Of a stretch of DNA of 64,000 nucleotides, positions 59,637 through 64,000 are shown one piece after another. Every line of letters begins with the position of its first letter. Within the stretch, counting starts at the first letter, position 1. The notes under the pieces were generated by a model. It was given only the letters and a program-made list of their open reading frames with translations. It searched no databases and was not told the origin of the DNA. The stretch covers positions 496,001 through 560,000 of the forward strand of contig NZ_CP121679.1 in the NCBI RefSeq assembly GCF_029760895.1, written 5' to 3'. The position numbers were made by a program, and so were the translations under genes. The DNA comes from Ancylobacter sp. WKF20 (GTDB taxonomy: Bacteria; Pseudomonadota; Alphaproteobacteria; Rhizobiales; Xanthobacteraceae).

Positions 59637-61142
59637 TCATCCCTCTTCGCTCGCGCGCTCCACGCTCTCTTGCGGGCGGCCCCGGCGCGGGGCGCGGGAG
59701 GCGATGCTGGCGACGATGTCGCCGAGGGAGGCGACGGTTTCCACGGCGAGCCCGGCATCGGCGCTGTCGCGGCCGGCCTTGTCGCCGGTCGTCTTGTCGC
59801 CCGTCGTCTTTTCGCCAGTCGTCTTTTCGTTCGCCGCTCCCTTCTCGCGCTCCTTCTTGCCCTCCGGCGCGACGGCGATGTTGAAGCCGAGCTTCGCCGC
59901 CTCCTTCAGCCGCGCGGGGGTGTGGGGAACGGGGCGCACGGCGCCGGTGAGGCTGACCTCGCCGAAATACACCGCGTCCGGCGGCAGCACCGCGCCCGAG
60001 AGCGAGGAAACCAGCGCGGCCGCGACAGCAAGGTCCGCCGCCGGCTCGGTGATGCGGAAGCCGCCGGCGACGTTGAGATGCACATCATGCGCGCCGAGCT
60101 TCACCCCGCAGCGCGCTTCCAGCACGGCGAGCACCATGGAGAGGCGGCTCGGATCCCAGCCCACCACGGCGCGACGCGGCGTGCCGAGGCTGGTGGGCAC
60201 GACCAGCGCCTGGATCTCGACCAGCACCGGGCGCGTGCCTTCCATGCCGGCATAGACAGCGGTGCCCGGCGCGCCGCGATCGCGGTTCGACAGGAACAAC
60301 TCGGAGGGGTTGGCGACCTCGCGCAGGCCGAGGCCGGTCATCTCGAACACGCCGATCTCGTCAGTCGGCCCGAAGCGGTTCTTCTGCGCGCGCAGGATGC
60401 GGAACTGGTGGGCGCCATCACCCTCGAAGGAGAGCACGGCATCCACCATGTGCTCGACCACGCGCGGGCCGGCGATCTGGCCGTCCTTGGTGACATGGCC
60501 AACCAGAATGACGGCGGCGCCCATGCGCTTGGCGTAGCGGATGAGGATCTGCGCGGAGGAGCGGACCTGCGTGACCGTGCCGGGGGCGGATTCCACCGTG
60601 TCGGTCCACATGGTCTGGATCGAATCGATCACCACCAGCGCCGGCTTGCGGCCCTCCGAGAGGGTGGCGACGATGTCCTCGACATTGGTTTCGGCAGCAA
60701 GCTCGACCGCCGCGCCGGCAAGACCCAGCCGCTCGGCGCGCAGGCGCACCTGCGCCACCGCCTCTTCGCCGGACACATAGATGATGCGGTGCCCGGCATT
60801 GGCGAGCGCGGCGGAGGCCTGGATCAGCAGTGTCGACTTGCCGATGCCGGGATCGCCGCCGATCAGCAGCACCGAGCCTGGCACCAGACCGCCGCCGGCC
60901 ACGCGGTCCATCTCGCTGATGCCGACGATGACGCGCGGCGCGTCTTCCGAGGTGCCCGACAGGCTCTCCAGCGCGATAAGCCGCCCCTTGCGGTTGGCGC
61001 GCTGGGCCGGAGGCACCGAGCCGCCGGAGGCTTCCTCCTGCACGATGCTGTTCCACGCGCCGCAGGAGTCGCAGCGGCCCTGCCAGCGGCTGTGAACCGC
61101 CCCGCAGACCTGACAGATGAAGCTCGCCGCGCGCTTGGCCAT
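59637..61142 (-). CDS. radA: DNA repair protein RadA (Sms)
   Basis: The 501-residue ATPase helps branch migration in recombination. It has the N-terminal zinc finger (CQVCGAVHSRWQGRCDSCG), Walker A GGDPGIGKST near residue 94, the RadA-specific KNRFG motif near residue 260, and a Lon-like C-terminal domain (with VGWDPSRLSMVLAVLEARC). Near residues 438-456 it carries an unusual run of TTGEK/TTGDK pentapeptides encoded by a 15-bp tandem repeat. The rest of the protein is standard. It is followed by cvpA. Confidence 0.94.
   Translation of the reverse strand: MAKRAASFICQVCGAVHSRWQGRCDSCGAWNSIVQEEASGGSVPPAQRANRKGRLIALESLSGTSEDAPRVIVGISEMDRVAGGGLVPGSVLLIGGDPGIGKSTLLIQASAALANAGHRIIYVSGEEAVAQVRLRAERLGLAGAAVELAAETNVEDIVATLSEGRKPALVVIDSIQTMWTDTVESAPGTVTQVRSSAQILIRYAKRMGAAVILVGHVTKDGQIAGPRVVEHMVDAVLSFEGDGAHQFRILRAQKNRFGPTDEIGVFEMTGLGLREVANPSELFLSNRDRGAPGTAVYAGMEGTRPVLVEIQALVVPTSLGTPRRAVVGWDPSRLSMVLAVLEARCGVKLGAHDVHLNVAGGFRITEPAADLAVAAALVSSLSGAVLPPDAVYFGEVSLTGAVRPVPHTPARLKEAAKLGFNIAVAPEGKKEREKGAANEKTTGEKTTGDKTTGDKAGRDSADAGLAVETVASLGDIVASIASRAPRRGRPQESVERASEEG
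59779..59826 (-). repeat. 15-bp tandem repeat within radA
   Basis: Three near-identical 15-base units (TTGTCGCCGGTCGTC, TTGTCGCCCGTCGTC, TTTTCGCCAGTCGTC) are followed by a partial TTTTCG copy. In the coding strand they specify pentapeptides of the TTGDK/TTGEK type in a flexible segment before the RadA C-terminal helix. The number of units may vary between strains. Confidence 0.8.
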
Positions 61143-61481
61143 GGGTCCCTGCGTGTCTCCCGCGTCTCGTTCGCGAATCGCGTGATGTCAGACCGTCATG
61201 CAGACGTCAGCGAGGGAGAGCAAGGGGAATGGCGGAGGGGGCGGTACGCGCGGCGGCGGCGCCTTCCTCGAGCCCAAAGTCGGGCAGCGAGCGCAATGGG
61301 GCGCGTTTTGTGGTATTATGTTAAGATTGGCCGTGCCGGTTCACGGGCTTGTGGCGCCACCGTTCCTGCGGATGCCGCCGTCCACAGGGTGACGGTACGG
61401 GAATTGCTTTCCATACATTATTACCGCGACAACCCGAAACATGGTATGGACGCCGCCGGCCGGGATGAATAGTTGACCGAC
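61143..61481. other. Intergenic region between radA and small membrane protein
   Basis: I find no supported gene. An AT-rich patch at 61312-61330 and another at 61399-61425 (TTGCTTTCCATACATTATTA) are likely promoters. The latter lies about 60 bases before the small membrane protein start. The part next to radA is G+C-rich without notable structure. Confidence 0.4.
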
Positions 61482-61865
61482 ATGGAACAGATCATCGCCC
61501 GCCCAAACCACCGCTTTCTGGTGTGGTTATTGATATTGCTGCCGACGACGTTCGGCATTGGCAGCTTAGTGCTGTGGTTTTGGCATCGCTCCTTCGTTTA
61601 CAAGGTGGATCCGAGCGGGATTTACCTATGGTCAGGACGTTTCGTCCCGTGGAAGGACGTAACGGGTCTTCTCAGCCGAAAGAGTTACAGCCATGTCGAC
61701 CACAACGTGCTGCGGCTCGATGTGCTGTTTGATAAGGGACGGGGCGTTGTGCTGCCCCGTTGGCTGGAAAATGGCGAAGAAGTCGTGCAGGCCGTGCGGG
61801 CGCAGGTCCGCCAGGGGCTCCCGGCCGAGGCGCGGCTGAAGACGCATTACGTCCAGCGCCGGTGA
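61482..61865 (+). CDS. Small membrane protein of unknown function, PH-like soluble part
   Basis: The protein (127 residues from ATG 61482) has one or two membrane helices (about residues 12-38), then a short beta-rich part (VYKVDPSGIYLWSGRFVPWKDVTGL). The pattern resembles the PH-like domain of YdbT/YdbS-type bacterial membrane proteins, but this is a shape resemblance only. TTG 61473 is in frame, with GGGATG five bases upstream, and may be the true start, adding three residues. Its end overlaps the convergent alr gene by 19 bases. I recognise no named family. Confidence 0.6.
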   Translation: MEQIIARPNHRFLVWLLILLPTTFGIGSLVLWFWHRSFVYKVDPSGIYLWSGRFVPWKDVTGLLSRKSYSHVDHNVLRLDVLFDKGRGVVLPRWLENGEEVVQAVRAQVRQGLPAEARLKTHYVQRR

Positions 61866-62971
61866 AAGCGCCGGCCGAGCGAGGTCAGGATTTCATAATC
61901 GATGGTCTGTGAGGGGTGGGCGAGGTTGTCGAGACCAAGTCCCTCGCCGATCAGCGTCGCCCAGTCGCCGGGCTGAACCGCGTCCTCGGGCACCTCGGTC
62001 ACATCGACTGCCAGAAGATCCATCGAGATGCGCCCGATCAGAGGGCAGCGCTGGCCGGCCACCAACGCCGCGGCGCCGGGCCGTTGGTCCGACGCGCCGG
62101 CAAGGCGGGGAAGGCCGTCGGCATAGCCGGCGGACAGGATGGCGATGCGGCTCGGCCGCCGCACGGTCTGCGCCCCGCCATAGCCGACCGTCTCTCCCTC
62201 ATGCACATGGCGGAGCTGGGCGATGCGCAGGTCGAGCCGCACCACGGGCTTGAGCGGCGCGATGTCCCGGCGCGGGCGCCCGCCATAAACCACGATGCCC
62301 GGCCGCACGAGGTCGAAATGCAGCGCGGCGTCGCCCATGGCGGCGGCGGAATTGGCGAGCGAGGCCGGCACATCCGGGAACAGCGCCCGCACGGCGCGGA
62401 AATCCTCGAGCTGGCGGGCGGTGAGCGGGTGGTCGGGCTCATCCGCACAGGCGAGATGGCTCATCAGCAGCGCGAGGGGAAAGCCCAGATCGCCGCGTCC
62501 CTCCGCGAGGCTGATCGCCTCGGTGGGGGAGAGGCCGAGCCGGTTCATGCCGGTGTCGACATGGATGGCGGCCGGCAGCGCCACCTCGCTCGCCGCGCAG
62601 AAGGACTGCCAGCGGGCGATCTCCGGCAGGCTGCCCAGCACCGGGATGAGGCGTGAGTCCCGGTAGGCGGCCTCCGTGCTAGCGAACAGGCCGCTGAGCA
62701 CGAAGATCTCGGCCTCCGGCAGCACGGCGCGCAGCGTGTGCGCCTCGCTCAGCAGCGCGACGAAGAAGCGGCGCGCGCCGGCCTGCCACAGCGCGGTTCC
62801 CGCCTGGATGAGCCCGATGCCGTAGCCATCCCCCTTCACCACGGCGGCGACTTCCGCCGGGGCGACGCGGCGGACGATCTCGGCGAAGTTCGCGCGGAGC
62901 GCACCGAGGTCGATGGTGAGCAGGCCGCCGGCTTCGGCGAGGGGAATATGGCTCTGGGTCACGCGGGGCAC
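61847..62971 (-). CDS. alr: Alanine racemase
   Basis: The 374-residue PLP enzyme supplies D-alanine for peptidoglycan. The PLP lysine lies in AAVVKGDGYGIG near residue 45; most relatives have KADAYG here, so the loop is slightly different. VDTGMNRLG is near residue 140. The catalytic tyrosine of the second subunit is in VGYGGAQTV near residue 260, and the C-terminal part has SMDLLAVDVTEVP. It lies between dnaB and radA, a conserved order in Rhizobiales, 19 bases after dnaB. Confidence 0.92.
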   Translation of the reverse strand: MPRVTQSHIPLAEAGGLLTIDLGALRANFAEIVRRVAPAEVAAVVKGDGYGIGLIQAGTALWQAGARRFFVALLSEAHTLRAVLPEAEIFVLSGLFASTEAAYRDSRLIPVLGSLPEIARWQSFCAASEVALPAAIHVDTGMNRLGLSPTEAISLAEGRGDLGFPLALLMSHLACADEPDHPLTARQLEDFRAVRALFPDVPASLANSAAAMGDAALHFDLVRPGIVVYGGRPRRDIAPLKPVVRLDLRIAQLRHVHEGETVGYGGAQTVRRPSRIAILSAGYADGLPRLAGASDQRPGAAALVAGQRCPLIGRISMDLLAVDVTEVPEDAVQPGDWATLIGEGLGLDNLAHPSQTIDYEILTSLGRRFHRRWT

Positions 62972-62990
62972 TCGATTGTGGGCCGGCCGC

Positions 62991-64000
62991 TCAATGCTCC
63001 GGCAGGCGGTCGCTATGGGCGAGGTTGGAGAAGCGGGTGAACTGAGCCTCGAACTGCACCTTCACCGTGCCAGTGGGGCCGTGACGCTGCTTGCCGATGA
63101 TGACTTCGGCAATGCCCTGCGCCGCCTTCATGTCCTGGTCCCACTTGAACCATTCCTCGGTGCCTTCCTTCGGCTCCTTGCCCTTCAGATAATACTCCTC
63201 GCGGAACACGAACATGACCACGTCGGCGTCCTGCTCGATGGAGCCGGATTCACGCAGGTCCGAGAGCTGCGGGCGCTTGTCATCGCGCGTCTCGACCTGA
63301 CGCGAGAGCTGGGACAGCGCCATGATCGGCACGCCCAGTTCCTTGGCCAGCGCCTTGAGGCCGGTGGTGATTTCGGTGATTTCCTGCACGCGCCCCTGCG
63401 ACGAGCTCTTGGAGGAGCCGGTGAGCAGCTGGAGATAGTCCACCACCATGAAGTCGAGGCCGCGCTGGCGCTTGAGCCGGCGGGCGCGGGCGCGCAGCTG
63501 GGCGATGGAGATGCCGCCGGTGTCGTCGATATAGAGCGGGATGGTCTGCATCATCTGCGCGCAGCTCGCGAGCTTGTCGAATTCGTGCTCGGTGATGTCG
63601 CCGCGGCGGATCTTGTAGGAGGCGATCTCGGCCTGCTCGGCCAGAATACGGGTGGCGAGCTGCTCGGCCGACATTTCCAGCGAGAAGAAGCCGACCACAC
63701 CGCCGTCGAGCGCCTTGATCGAGCCGTCCGGCAGGGTCTCGGAGCGATAGGCCGCCGCCACGTTGAAGGCGATGTTGGTGGCGAGCGAGGTCTTTCCCAT
63801 GGCCGGACGGCCGGCGAGGATGATGAGGTCGGAGGGCTGGAGGCCGCCCATCATCTGGTCGAGGTCGTCGAGGCCGGAGGCGGTGCCCGACAGATGGCCC
63901 TCGCGCTGGAAGGCGCGGCTGGCCATATCCACGGCTTCCTTCAGCGCGTCGTTGAAGCGCAGGAAGCCGCCATCGTAACGCCCGGTCTCGGCGAGCTCGT
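62991..64000 (-). CDS. dnaB: Replicative DNA helicase DnaB, C-terminal part (runs off window end)
   Basis: The minus-strand frame is open to the window edge, so about 336 C-terminal residues are visible. The helicase domain has Walker A GRPAMGKTS, FFSLEMSAEQLATRI, a Walker B region with MVVDYLQLL, and the QVETRDDKRPQLSDLRESG loop. The extra 23 codons at the window edge (ELAETGRYDGGF and on) show that the frame continues upstream, so the GTG at 63932 is not the start. The N-terminal primase-binding domain lies outside the window. Confidence 0.95.
   Translation of the reverse strand, partial: ELAETGRYDGGFLRFNDALKEAVDMASRAFQREGHLSGTASGLDDLDQMMGGLQPSDLIILAGRPAMGKTSLATNIAFNVAAAYRSETLPDGSIKALDGGVVGFFSLEMSAEQLATRILAEQAEIASYKIRRGDITEHEFDKLASCAQMMQTIPLYIDDTGGISIAQLRARARRLKRQRGLDFMVVDYLQLLTGSSKSSSQGRVQEITEITTGLKALAKELGVPIMALSQLSRQVETRDDKRPQLSDLRESGSIEQDADVVMFVFREEYYLKGKEPKEGTEEWFKWDQDMKAAQGIAEVIIGKQRHGPTGTVKVQFEAQFTRFSNLAHSDRLPEH

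Overview
The window is a G+C-rich chromosomal segment (about two thirds G+C by eye) from an alphaproteobacterium, most likely Hyphomicrobiales and possibly Xanthobacteraceae (Ancylobacter/Starkeya-like). I base this on codon bias, the Omp25/Omp31-type barrel domains, the rhizobial-type palindromic intergenic repeats, and the core gene runs der, purF, cvpA, radA, alr, dnaB. The genus is inference. I see no tRNA, rRNA, CRISPR array, transposase or prophage.

Layout. 1-1439: the start of an alpha/beta hydrolase and an AI-2E family permease, both on the minus strand. 1647-5043: a tight coenzyme F420 operon (fgd, cofE, cofD, cofC). 5214-14194: a CUT1-type sugar ABC transporter with two different ATPases, a binding protein and two permeases, followed by an acetamidase/formamidase homologue and a GMC dehydrogenase with its small subunit. 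14521-24947: two consecutive copies of a cassette made of an ECF sigma factor (FecI type), an anti-sigma factor (FecR type) and a TonB-dependent receptor. Each receptor continues past its last barrel strand into a second, Omp25/31-like barrel of about 260 residues. 25037-25756: a phosphoribosyltransferase.

25992-45793 looks like one catabolic island. It holds two divergent molybdenum-hydroxylase large subunits, a FAD subunit, a [2Fe-2S] subunit fused to a CoxG domain, a GntR/HutC regulator, the 5-oxoprolinase genes pxpC, pxpB and pxpA, the bifunctional F420 precursor gene fbiC, an F420-type LLM oxidoreductase, a two-subunit CoA-transferase and a PLP enzyme. It ends with a second CoxG/CoxS/CoxM set that has no large subunit beside it. 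With fbiC, the window encodes every dedicated F420 step except a recognisable dehydro-F420-0 reductase. Fgd could reduce F420 and the LLM enzyme could use it. A recurrent TACYAATCAT-like motif lies near several promoters of the island.

45812-64000 is housekeeping: ArsC-like protein, prfC, a diguanylate cyclase, an L,D-transpeptidase, an NnrU protein, panB, a YfgM-like protein, a small lipoprotein, der, a glycosyltransferase, a DMT exporter, an SDR, a VOC protein, purF, cvpA, radA, a small membrane protein, alr, and the 3' part of dnaB, which runs off the window.

The most unusual items are the duplicated double-barrel receptors with dedicated sigma/anti-sigma pairs, and the F420-linked molybdenum-hydroxylase/5-oxoprolinase/CoA-transferase island.
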